Program-made: the position numbers and the translations under genes | Notes under the pieces: generated by a model | The model's input: only the letters and a program-made list of their open reading frames with translations | The model's database searches: none | What the model was told of the DNA's origin: nothing | In this document: positions 33,515-40,287 of the stretch, one piece after another | Position numbering within the stretch: the stretch's first letter is position 1 | Layout: each line of letters begins with the position of its first letter | Source: Clostridiaceae bacterium | Lineage (GTDB): Bacteria > Bacillota > Clostridia > Saccharofermentanales > DTU023 | Assembly: GCA_012800435.1 (NCBI GenBank) | Contig: JAAZJH010000012.1 | Location: forward strand, 1 to 40,287 | Reading direction: 5' to 3' | Length of the DNA: 40,287 bases

Positions 33515-34015
33515 TCATTTCCCTAATCATTCTGAAACCATGTTTAGGAATTAAACTCGTATTGTTGCGAAAACCGTACCCCTTTCTCAATATTATGTCT
33601 TGGCAGAAAGACAAATGCCTCAACCTTATGTGATAAACAGGAGTTGAATAAGCCGTATGGGAAATTAGTACCGTATTCTAGCAGTTCAAAAGTCCCATCG
33701 CTGCATGTGGATAACCTCTCTGCTACTTCTAAAAAAGTAGCGAACACCATACATTAAATTGTAGCTTCATTAATTAATACAAAAAAGAGGTCAAATAAAG
33801 TTATAGTGCGCTCACATTACCATGTGTCTAAAGAAAAAGCAACTATATTTTGTGTTTTTATGCATATTATTTGGGTAGAGTTGAAAATCTTATATTCGCC
33901 AATAGCCGTCTTTATTCCACGCTCTTCTTCTGTTTATTTTCTTCTCAGTAAAGAGCGATTAAGTAGACTCTTTCTCAATCATTTCATATGGTGACAATTT
34001 GTTGATGCTGTTTTT
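33515..34015. other. Intergenic region between the symporter operon and the MBL hydrolase
   Basis: About 500 AT-rich bases. A 68-codon minus-strand frame at 33544-33750 lacks a ribosome binding site. GCTACTT/AAGTAGC forms a 7-bp hairpin at 33722-33741, with no downstream T-run. No terminator for the MBL gene is clear. The symporter promoter should lie here but I cannot pick one out. Confidence 0.4.
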
Positions 34016-34861
34016 CTAGAGTGTCAACTCACTGCCGGATGACAGGTAATCAATTTGATCACCCATAATGGATCTCAGTCTTCTATACGGTTCTAGACCT
34101 GTGCAATGGCAAGTATAGAATTTTGCTTTCGTGTCCATAAGGTATTCGGCGATTTCATCTATCGTTTCAGGATCTTCGTTGCCGCTAGAACGACTGGAGA
34201 GATGAAATCCGCCTACCACATAATTCGGCGTGATCCCTTTTAGAGAGTAAAAATGCTCTAGAATATTAACAATGCCTTTGTGAGCGCAACCGACCAGCAA
34301 CAGGGTCTTCCCGTCCTCCTCGATCACGAGGTTCTGCTCATGTGCGAAAGTATCGTTTGCGATTTGTCCTTCATGCTCAACGAATAATCCTTTATTAGAT
34401 TTCGGACGTGGCACTTTTTCAACAACATTCGAAAAAACTTGAATGTTGTCGTTAATATCAAAGTGGTCTGACGTGAATATTATTCGTTTGTTTGTTTTCA
34501 GCTTCTGATCAAGACCTATGTAATCTAACGATTTATTAGCGCGTGCCGAATAGTATTTTTCGAAAGCGAGTCGATGTACATATACATTGGCCTTCGCGTT
34601 CTCTTCTAAAAAAACTTTAAGTCCTCCACCATGGTCGTAATGACCATGAGAAATAATAAGAAAATCAACATCAGTAATATTCACATTGAGTTTTTTAGCG
34701 TTTTGGAAAGATAAAGCGCTCTCCCCTACATCGAATAATATGTTGTATTTATCCGATTTAATAAAAAGACTAAGACCGTGCTCACAGCCTAAATCACTCG
34801 ATATTGATGTGTTTTCAACTAAAACTGTAATCAACATATATTTGGCCGATATCCTTTTCAT
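34016..34861 (-). CDS. MBL-fold metallohydrolase, COG1237-like
   Basis: The 281-residue protein has the metallo-beta-lactamase motif SHGHYDHGGG (His72, His74, Asp76, His77). Later metal ligands lie in LLLVGCAHKGIVNI and in the C-terminal KFYTCHCTGLEPYRRL. NILFDVGESALSFQNAKKLN and VVGGFHLSSRS match the subfamily related to archaeal dihydropterin-6-ylmethyl-aminobenzene phosphate synthase, many of whose members have unknown substrates. Two ATGs are possible (34861 and 34837); the shorter form starts MLITVLVENTS, which is the usual family beginning, but neither has a strong binding site. The gene is AT-rich and stands alone. Confidence 0.88.
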   Translation of the reverse strand: MKRISAKYMLITVLVENTSISSDLGCEHGLSLFIKSDKYNILFDVGESALSFQNAKKLNVNITDVDFLIISHGHYDHGGGLKVFLEENAKANVYVHRLAFEKYYSARANKSLDYIGLDQKLKTNKRIIFTSDHFDINDNIQVFSNVVEKVPRPKSNKGLFVEHEGQIANDTFAHEQNLVIEEDGKTLLLVGCAHKGIVNILEHFYSLKGITPNYVVGGFHLSSRSSGNEDPETIDEIAEYLMDTKAKFYTCHCTGLEPYRRLRSIMGDQIDYLSSGSELTL

Positions 34862-35345
34862 AATACTTTACATTAAAAAGTCAAAACAAAAAATCAAAAG
34901 ATTTTTCCAAAAAAGGACCGATCAAGTCCCCATCTACAAGACTCTTGATACCGGCACAAAGAAATAAAAGAAAAGGAGTTAAAAGAGAAGACGCTCAACA
35001 TACCTCAAATTAATTGTTTCAAGAATATCATCCGACAATTGTGAATTTCACAGAGGATAACTTTGAAAATTGAATTCATCACTAAAAAACATCAATAAAA
35101 AACACAGAAAAAACACAATCCCAGAACATAAAAAACAAATCGACTTCCTATACTGAATTTACAGGGTCAGCTCTGGATAAAAAGGCAAGGGAGCTTAATC
35201 AATTCAAAGTTCCAATTTCTGAAGTAACAAAATACTTCTCTAGGCTCTTTTCAGAACCATGACTGAAAAAGCGGTTGGTTACACCAACCCGAAGAGGATA
35301 AGAACTTCTTTCCCTTTCTAATAATAATATGGGTGAGGTATTGAA
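34862..35345. other. A-rich divergent intergenic region upstream of the repeat-protein locus
   Basis: No gene is evident. Four A6 tracts at 35084-35089, 35097-35102, 35108-35113 and 35130-35135 are spaced 13, 11 and 22 bases apart, close to helical phasing, so the DNA may be bent. A small hairpin, GGTTGG-TTACA-CCAACC (35273-35289), lies 57 bases before the secreted repeat protein. TATACT at 35151-35156 is a possible -10 without a clear -35. Confidence 0.45.
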
Positions 35346-35966
35346 ATGAAAAAGAAATCAGCTTTAGTATTCTTAACGGCACTCGTTTTGTTCTTAACCT
35401 TTACTTTCTTCCCCGTGAAAACCGAAGCGCTCTCACGGCGAGGTAACGACGAGGCAACCAAAACTAAGACAGCAAGAGCACGCATGAGCCAGATCGGACA
35501 AAGTGACGACGATTCGACCGCTAATGTAAAAAGTGAAGTGCGTGCTAGAAAAAGATTCTCCAACTTGATAAGAACGACCACTGCGAGCACCACATGCGCT
35601 AGGATGGGATACGCCGGATCCAAGGATGATTTAGACAGAGGCGTACGCAACTGCCCTAACGGTAAACAAGATCCGGAATTCTGTGTGCCTGCGCCTGATG
35701 GTTCCGGCAATCAGAACAGGTATCAAGAGAATAATCGTTTCGACGGTTCCGGAAATCCGAACGCAGGGCAAAAAAATAGAGCCAATGATGGTTCCGGCAA
35801 TCAGAACGGAAAACAGGAAAACAGACGTTTTGACGGCTCCGGGAATCCGGATGCAGGACAAGCAGATAGATCCTGTGACGGTTCCAAATGTCTGAACCCG
35901 GACTGCACTGCTACTCCAAAAAGAGACGGAACAGGAAATCGTAACCGCGGAAACTCCACAAATTAA
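35346..35966 (+). CDS. Secreted Cys-containing protein with 15-residue DGSGN tandem repeats
   Basis: The 206-residue product has a classical signal peptide (KKKSALVFLTALVLFLTFTF, cleavage probably near EALS) and no lipobox or sorting signal. A basic region to about residue 90 and cysteines in TTCARMG, NCPNGKQDPEFCVP and SCDGSKCLNPDCTATP follow. From residue 118 come four exact-length 15-residue units beginning DGSGN, alternating DGSGNQN and DGSGNPN, then two variant units (DGSKCLN, DGTGNRN). I do not recognise a family; the Asp/Gly/Asn spacing is only vaguely like calcium-binding loops. GAGG lies seven bases before the ATG. It is directly upstream of a two-component system whose sensor also carries extracellular tandem repeats. 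Confidence 0.82.
   Translation: MKKKSALVFLTALVLFLTFTFFPVKTEALSRRGNDEATKTKTARARMSQIGQSDDDSTANVKSEVRARKRFSNLIRTTTASTTCARMGYAGSKDDLDRGVRNCPNGKQDPEFCVPAPDGSGNQNRYQENNRFDGSGNPNAGQKNRANDGSGNQNGKQENRRFDGSGNPDAGQADRSCDGSKCLNPDCTATPKRDGTGNRNRGNSTN
35697..35876 (+). repeat. Four tandem 45-bp repeats in the secreted protein gene
   Basis: Units begin at 35697, 35742, 35787 and 35832, each starting GA(T/C)GG(T/C)TCCGG(C/A/G)AATC. Units 1 and 3, and 2 and 4, are most alike, pointing to duplication of a 90-base pair of units. Confidence 0.9.
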
Positions 35967-35968
35967 GC

Positions 35969-35981
35969 GACTATAATAGTC
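35969..35981 (+). promoter_or_regulatory. Palindrome containing a perfect -10 hexamer before the response regulator
   Basis: GACTAT-A-ATAGTC is a 13-base perfect palindrome whose centre is TATAAT (35972-35977). It starts three bases after the repeat-protein stop codon and could be an internal promoter with an overlapping operator for the two-component genes. The -35 region (GGAAAC) is poor. Confidence 0.4.
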
Positions 35982-35991
35982 TAATGTAGAG

Positions 35992-36020
35992 GGGCATAGA
36001 TAATTCTATGCCCTTGTTAT
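35992..36020 (+). terminator. Hairpin between repeat-protein gene and response regulator (partial terminator)
   Basis: GGGCATAG (35992-35999) pairs with CTATGCCC (36006-36013) around a six-base loop, followed by TTGTTATT. The weak T-tract suggests attenuation: high expression of the secreted protein, lower of the regulator genes. Confidence 0.5.
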
Positions 36021-36034
36021 TCGCGGAGGTAGAT

Positions 36035-36727
36035 ATGACCAAATTACTCATCGCAGAAGACAACGAACAGATTACTGAAGTCGTACGCACTTTTGCAGAA
36101 AAGGAAGGAATGGCCGTTGATGTCGCCCATGACGGTCAACAAGCCTTAGACCTTTTTTATAAAAATGATTACGACTTAATCCTCTTAGACATCATGATGC
36201 CCAAGCTGGACGGATATCAGGTAATAAAAAGAATCAGGCAAGAATCGCTCGTACCGGTTATCTTCTTGACGGCTAAGGGTGAGGACTATGAGCGGATCAT
36301 GGGCTTAGATTACGGAGCCGATGATTATATTGTTAAGCCCTTTTCTTTAGGTGAATTAATGGCACGGATAAGAGCTGTCTTGCGACGTATGCCAGGATCA
36401 ACTGCAGAGACAGAAGTGAAAATTGAGTTGGAGAATCTGGTACTTGACTTGGACGCTTACACCTGTACGATCAATGACGAACCTGTCCCGCTGACTGTCA
36501 AAGAATTCTCCATCCTCTACCTTATGGCAACACATGTGGGCAAAGTTTTTACACGAGACGCTATTTTAGACAGAGTTTGGGGTGACGATTATTATGGGGA
36601 TGCTCGTACCGTTGATTCACATATAACAAGGTTACGGAGCAAACTTCCCGAGAAAAGTCTTAGACAATGGGACATTGTTACGATCAGAGGCATCGGCTAC
36701 AAATTGGAAAGAAACAGCGCAAGATGA
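36035..36727 (+). CDS. OmpR/PhoB-family response regulator
   Basis: The 230-residue regulator has a receiver domain with the acidic pocket AEDNEQ, phosphoacceptor Asp52 in LILLDIMMPKLDGY, Thr79 (VIFLTAKG) and Lys101 (YIVKPFSL). A winged-helix DNA-binding domain follows from about 130 to the end, with LTVKEFSILYLMATHVGKVF, ARTVDSHITRLRSKL and IRGIGYKLE. I start it at MTKLLIAED because GGAGG lies five bases upstream. Its stop overlaps the sensor kinase start by four bases. The likely targets are the adjacent envelope genes, by inference. Confidence 0.95.
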   Translation: MTKLLIAEDNEQITEVVRTFAEKEGMAVDVAHDGQQALDLFYKNDYDLILLDIMMPKLDGYQVIKRIRQESLVPVIFLTAKGEDYERIMGLDYGADDYIVKPFSLGELMARIRAVLRRMPGSTAETEVKIELENLVLDLDAYTCTINDEPVPLTVKEFSILYLMATHVGKVFTRDAILDRVWGDDYYGDARTVDSHITRLRSKLPEKSLRQWDIVTIRGIGYKLERNSAR

Positions 36728-38427
36728 AGTCGCGAATTCTAAAAAAAGTTCTGATCTATTTCTTACTTATACTTCTTCTGTTTGCTCTTTTAATAGGGCT
36801 TCTTTTCTTCCGTTTAGGACAAAAAAGCATCAATGAAGCTTCGCTGAAAATGGCAGAGAGCAGGGCAAAAAACATTGCTGCTTCTCTGACATCTTTTCTT
36901 TATAGTGATCCCTTTATAGATCTTGCTCCGAATAATGATAACGAAACAGAATCAGGAAATGTAGGGCAGGATTCGAGTCAAGGAAATAAAGGATCAAATT
37001 CAAGTCGAGGAAATAAGGGTTCTGATACAGAACAGAGCAAAGGGCAAGGCAAGGGCAGTCTGCCGGATACTCAGGGAGAGAGCAATCGACCGGATTCTCA
37101 GGGAGAAAGTAACCGACAGAATCCTCAGGAAGATAGTAACCGATCGGATTCTCAAGGAAAAAGCAATCGACCGAACTCTCAAGTTGAGAGCAATCGACAA
37201 TACCAAAAGCCTCAAGGCCAAGGTCATCGTTTTATCGCTTGGATGAACACTCTCTTGTCAACGAACATACAGATCGTAGTCGATACTGATGATAAAGCGT
37301 TTCCGATGAACATCGAGACAATTTTAAAAAGCGAACTGCCTGAAGAAGAACAAGACATGATCGACAAAGCTCTGCAAGGTGAGTCTGTTTCCCTACTTAA
37401 AGGCATAATAGTCCGCGAAGATGCGTTAATTCTGGCGGCAACGCCTCTATACGATGCGGATGGTTATATTACGGCATGTTTGCTATTAAAAGAAAATACC
37501 ACTGTCCCCTCAGTTTTACGAGCTGAAGCACAGCGCCTTTTCCTCATCTCTATCGGAATAGCCGCCCTTTTTGTATTTGTATTAGCGATCTTCTTAACAC
37601 ACAGATTGCTTAGACCTTTACGCAGAATTCAACTTGTGACACAAGAACTCAGTGCCGGCAATTACAATGTGCGAACAGAAATTTTCCAACGCGATGAACT
37701 GGGTGATTTGGCTAAAGATGTAGACGTACTGGCACTTAGGCTTGAAGAAGCTAAAAAGGAATCTGCCTACCTTGATCGATTGCGCGATGACTTTATATCG
37801 AGCATGTCTCACGAACTAAAAACGCCCGTAACTGTGATTAAATCTTCGACAGAGGCTTTGCAACAAGGATTGATCGCCGAAGAGACGAGGCAAAGCTATT
37901 ACGATGTTCTGTATCAAGAAATCAGTTTGTTGGAAAGACTTATCCAAGATTTAACAGATTTGAATGTTCTACGCAATGAGAAGTATCCCCTACAACAGGA
38001 AGAACTTAATGTATTCGATGTCCTAAGAGACGCTGTTCGCTCACAAAGACTTCTTGCTCGTGAAAAAGATATTACTCTAGAAGACAAGATTGCGGAAGAA
38101 ACGTTATATTTTCAAGGTGATTACGCTCGGATAAGACAGATGTTTGTAATTGTGATAAATAACGCAATTAAATACTCCGTGCCCGGCAGTCAAGTTCGGA
38201 TTGACTTTTCCGGATCTGATAAAGTTTTGAGCATAATGAATTGGGGAAAAGAACTCAGACCGGAGAGTCTTTCTCGGATTTTTGAGCCGTTCTACCGAGA
38301 TAAAAATACGAAAGAAAAGGGCGTCGGCTTGGGATTGTCAATTGCCAAAGAAATTGCCGATAGACACGGTCTTAAAATAGATGTAAGCTCCGGCGCCGGA
38401 GAAACGATTTTTTCTTTCCATTTCTAG
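36724..38427 (+). CDS. Sensor histidine kinase with repeat-rich extracellular domain
   Basis: The 567-residue kinase has a membrane helix (about 9-31), an extracellular region (32-270) and a second helix (271-292). Then come a HAMP domain (LRRIQLVTQELSAGNYNV, DELGDLAKDVD), HisKA with phosphoacceptor His363 (ISSMSHELKTPVTVIKSS) and an HATPase domain (NNAIKYSVPGSQ, EKGVGLGLSIAKEIADRHGL). The extracellular part contains an 80-90-residue hydrophilic stretch of Gly, Ser, Asn, Gln and Asp, including five 9-residue repeats (about 113-157). A folded, PAS/Cache-like segment follows (IQIVVDTDDKAF, GIIVREDALILAATPLYDAD). Coupled translation with the regulator indicates a cognate pair. Confidence 0.93.
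   Translation: MKSRILKKVLIYFLLILLLFALLIGLLFFRLGQKSINEASLKMAESRAKNIAASLTSFLYSDPFIDLAPNNDNETESGNVGQDSSQGNKGSNSSRGNKGSDTEQSKGQGKGSLPDTQGESNRPDSQGESNRQNPQEDSNRSDSQGKSNRPNSQVESNRQYQKPQGQGHRFIAWMNTLLSTNIQIVVDTDDKAFPMNIETILKSELPEEEQDMIDKALQGESVSLLKGIIVREDALILAATPLYDADGYITACLLLKENTTVPSVLRAEAQRLFLISIGIAALFVFVLAIFLTHRLLRPLRRIQLVTQELSAGNYNVRTEIFQRDELGDLAKDVDVLALRLEEAKKESAYLDRLRDDFISSMSHELKTPVTVIKSSTEALQQGLIAEETRQSYYDVLYQEISLLERLIQDLTDLNVLRNEKYPLQQEELNVFDVLRDAVRSQRLLAREKDITLEDKIAEETLYFQGDYARIRQMFVIVINNAIKYSVPGSQVRIDFSGSDKVLSIMNWGKELRPESLSRIFEPFYRDKNTKEKGVGLGLSIAKEIADRHGLKIDVSSGAGETIFSFHF
37060..37194 (+). repeat. Five tandem 27-bp repeats in the sensor kinase gene
   Basis: Each unit encodes nine residues following the pattern R-P-D/N-S-Q-G-E-S-N. 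All keep the frame. Upstream, GNKGS occurs twice in a looser repeat (about 36985-37020). Confidence 0.85.
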
Positions 38428-38491
38428 GGTTTACGGCAACAATCAAAATAGAACAGAAGAGGATTTTGAGAAGTTTGCGAGGTGACATTTT

Positions 38492-39139
38492 ATGAAAACA
38501 ATACATTTTTTTAGTCTCTTGTTAGTTATCGTGATGGTCATTGGCTTTGCCCTATTCGGCTGCAATAAATCACCTAGTCCATCCAGTCCGCCTAGCTCAT
38601 CTGAACTGCCTTTCGAAGCTCTTTACCTTGGCAACAATTTATTCGTCATCACGAAAACCTCTGAGGAAACTTCTGTAAACCTTCATCTGCCTCTAGTTGC
38701 ACACTTTGATAGCCAACAAGAGATTCAAGTCGGAGATGCCGTGGCCTTAGCCTTTGATGAAATAATGGAATCTTTTCCGGCACAAGCAAAAATTACTGCG
38801 TCGGAAAAACTGCCGCAAGAAACCAAAGCTTATACGGCATCCTTTAATTTAGCCTATCAGCTGCTTCAGATTCGTCCTGACAAAACCCATCTTATAGACG
38901 TGAGAACTATAGATGAGTTCGAGTCGGGTCATGTGCCGGATAGCATCAACATCCCCGTCGATCAAATCAACGATATTGTAGATAGCATACCGGATCTCGA
39001 CAGCACTCTCTTAATCTACTGCCGTAGCGGTCGCCGCACCGTTACCGCTGCACGAGCACTCATAGATTTAGGATACAAGGTCATTTTCGACTTAGGCGGA
39101 ATCTCTAACTATGAAGGCGACTTAGAAAAAGGTAGATAG
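38492..39139 (+). CDS. Lipoprotein with C-terminal rhodanese domain
   Basis: The 215-residue product has a lipoprotein signal peptide with lipobox LFGC (Cys24), then a Ser/Pro linker. An unrecognised beta-rich region (about 40-110, EALYLGNNLFVITKTSEETS, VGDAVALAFDEI) precedes a rhodanese domain (about 115-213) with LIDVRTIDEFESGHVPDSIN and the active-site loop CRSGRRT (Cys177). It should sit on the outer face of the membrane, where a rhodanese could handle sulfane sulfur or act as a thiol-binding module. GAGGTGA precedes the ATG. The gap from the kinase is 64 bases with no clear terminator, so cotranscription is likely. Confidence 0.9.
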   Translation: MKTIHFFSLLLVIVMVIGFALFGCNKSPSPSSPPSSSELPFEALYLGNNLFVITKTSEETSVNLHLPLVAHFDSQQEIQVGDAVALAFDEIMESFPAQAKITASEKLPQETKAYTASFNLAYQLLQIRPDKTHLIDVRTIDEFESGHVPDSINIPVDQINDIVDSIPDLDSTLLIYCRSGRRTVTAARALIDLGYKVIFDLGGISNYEGDLEKGR

Positions 39140-39486
39140 AATTAGTATTTATACAGAAAATTTATGTAAGGAAGAAGCGGAATCATGCTCATCGTTTAAA
39201 GAATACCCTTGGGCAAGAGCATTCTATTAACTGGAAAATGAAAAATCATTACTAAAACTAAAAGGCTTCTTAATTTAGAAAGAATTGTCATTCTATTGTA
39301 ACGTATTACATCGTAATCCCTTAATATAAGTAGTTTCAGCACATCATCGTATACGATAGAATCTATATAAGTGTGTCATTAATTATCTTCTGCTTTTTGA
39401 TGTACGCCGGCATATTACAGGAACAGGATAACCTATCCTCTTTCGTATTTACGCTAGTTATAGGACTGAATCGAGAATAATTTGGA
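39140..39486. other. Intergenic region before the CAP lipoprotein gene
   Basis: About 350 AT-rich bases. ATGCTC (39184-39189) and GAGCAT could pair over a long loop, but no convincing terminator is present. I see no coding sequence; the promoter for the next gene is not obvious. Confidence 0.35.
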
Positions 39487-40287
39487 ATGAAGTATCGTAT
39501 ATCTATGCTTTGTTTAGCATTCGTTATCTTCGGATGCGTCCTAGCGGGCGGGTGCATAGACCTGACCGTTGTTCCATCATCTCCTTTAACCGATCCTTCA
39601 CCGACGGCATCAACAAAAAATTCGATACTACATTTACCCAAGATAACTATATATGAGCCCATGACAACCACTAGAACTGAAGAGACAACAACCACGCAGA
39701 TGATAACATCAAGTAAAACAACGACGATACCGCCAACGACAACAAGGACAACCACGATAACAACCACACCACCAACAACCACACCACCAACAACCACACC
39801 ACCAACAACAACTACTACTACAACAACGACTACGACTACAACGACAACTAAGACGACGACAACAACATCAACTACAAAAGAGACGACAACGACAACACCT
39901 AAAACAACAACAACGATCAAGACCCCCCCGGGGGGCTATGTGCAAAGCTATGAGGATGAAGTACTTGTCATATTAAACAAAGCGCGTGTGGAAAAAGGAT
40001 TGCATCCACTAGTCATGAATGAATCTTTGCGAGCATCAGCGCGTGTGCGAGCCGTAGAGATTATCGAATTATTTGACCACAAGCGGCCTGACGGCAGTTC
40101 CGCAACGACCGTCGTTGCCATACCATGGTCTTATTTCGGTGAGAACATTGCTGCCGGCCACCCTAATCCAATAAGTGTCTATAACGCTTGGAATAAATCG
40201 GCGGGTCATCATAGGAATATGTTCTACGAGAATTTCCGCAAAATTGGAATAGGCTGTTATCGAATCAATAATCTTCACTATTGGGTA
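39487..40287 (+). CDS. CAP/SCP-domain lipoprotein with threonine-rich linker, cut by window edge
   Basis: The 267 visible residues start MKYRISMLCLAFVIFGCVLA, a signal peptide with two candidate lipidation cysteines (FGC at 17, AGGC at 23). A linker follows in which nearly every residue from about 59 to 146 is Thr, with TTTPP and Lys interspersed. The CAP/SCP domain (from about 152) has LNKARVEKGLHPLVMNESLR, ARVRAVEIIELFDHKRPDGS, the ligand histidines in FDHKRP and KSAGHHRNM, and FGENIAAGHP. CAP proteins are secreted and diverse in function. TTTGGA is the only weak upstream binding site. A C7G6 tract at the linker/domain junction (39923-39935) could be a slippage site. The C-terminus is missing. 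Confidence 0.9.
   Translation, partial: MKYRISMLCLAFVIFGCVLAGGCIDLTVVPSSPLTDPSPTASTKNSILHLPKITIYEPMTTTRTEETTTTQMITSSKTTTIPPTTTRTTTITTTPPTTTPPTTTPPTTTTTTTTTTTTTTTKTTTTTSTTKETTTTTPKTTTTIKTPPGGYVQSYEDEVLVILNKARVEKGLHPLVMNESLRASARVRAVEIIELFDHKRPDGSSATTVVAIPWSYFGENIAAGHPNPISVYNAWNKSAGHHRNMFYENFRKIGIGCYRINNLHYWV
39661..39922 (+). repeat. ACA/ACC-rich low-complexity tract coding for poly-threonine
   Basis: The tract is built mainly of Thr codons ACA, ACC and ACG with ACACCACCAACAACC recurring three times near 39766-39809. The opposite strand yields an artificial valine-rich reading frame. Such linkers often span peptidoglycan in lipoproteins. Confidence 0.8.

Noticed and set aside
33544-33750. 68-codon minus-strand frame in the gap after the symporter operon
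   Set aside because: No ribosome binding site, no recognisable motif and no operon partner; it could be a fragment of a lost gene but the sequence does not prove it.
35697-35876. 45-bp tandem repeats considered as a CRISPR array
   Set aside because: Units are contiguous with no spacers and encode a regular peptide repeat after a signal peptide.
38250-38275. Degenerate G1 box (MNWGKEL) in the sensor kinase considered as a sign of lost activity
   Set aside because: Asn-for-Asp variants of this box are common in Firmicute kinases, and the His, N box and G2 box are intact.
39363-39920. 185-codon minus-strand frame coding for poly-valine
   Set aside because: It is the complement of the threonine-rich linker of the CAP lipoprotein; the plus-strand frame has a signal peptide and a recognisable domain.
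39363-39950. ACA/ACC repeats near the right end considered as a CRISPR array
   Set aside because: There are no unique spacers between repeats and the tract is in frame with a lipoprotein linker.

Overview
The window looks like a chromosomal segment of a low- to mid-GC Gram-positive anaerobe, most likely an uncultured or little-studied member of the Clostridia. The grounds are AGGAGG-type ribosome binding sites, the Firmicute-style cluster phoH-pgpH-ybeY-era-recO, a two-subunit iron-sulfur serine dehydratase, a YtxH-type protein, and many lipobox lipoproteins with no outer-membrane genes. This placement is inferred from gene content; no rRNA gene is present.

Layout. Positions 1-8881 are a minus-strand housekeeping run: the start of a P5C dehydrogenase gene, a DUF554 membrane protein with a small membrane ORF, lysS and greA, guaB, pyrG, then a DUF948-like/YtxH pair. 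Next come ppa (plus) and a convergent, AT-rich rtcB, a tRNA-Ala(CGC), and a very large membrane-anchored subtilisin-like protease (minus). A plus-strand nuclease-helicase fusion (15823-18549) meets a long minus-strand block, 31478 down to 18552: substrate-binding lipoprotein, lspA, rluD, two DUF881 genes, phoH, pgpH, a fused ybeY-era, recO and the serine dehydratase pair. A tRNA-Pro(GGG) with a near-consensus promoter and its own terminator follows. Then come a sodium/solute symporter with a 35-residue companion protein and an MBL-fold hydrolase. The right end is a plus-strand cell-envelope region: a secreted repeat protein, a two-component system whose sensor also carries tandem repeats outside the membrane, a rhodanese lipoprotein, and a threonine-rich CAP/SCP lipoprotein cut by the window edge.

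Functional links. guaB and pyrG supply GTP and CTP; lysS and greA serve translation and transcription. PgpH, PhoH, YbeY-Era and RecO belong to the conserved c-di-AMP, RNA-maturation and repair neighbourhood. LspA would process the lipoproteins encoded in the window.

The observations most worth a second look are: (1) CTP synthase whose glutaminase nucleophile Cys is replaced by Gly through one base; (2) an in-frame YbeY-Era fusion, as if the genes usually between them had been lost; (3) the secreted-repeat-protein/repeat-sensor/rhodanese locus at 35346-39139, the best candidate for an undescribed system; (4) a zinc-ribbon, single-helix, subtilase, triple-repeat architecture; (5) a 22-residue tandem-repeat tail on PgpH; (6) an IMP dehydrogenase that closely resembles the Tritrichomonas foetus enzyme; (7) a seven-cysteine acidic tail on the YtxH protein. 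All family assignments come from reading motifs by eye; no database search was possible.
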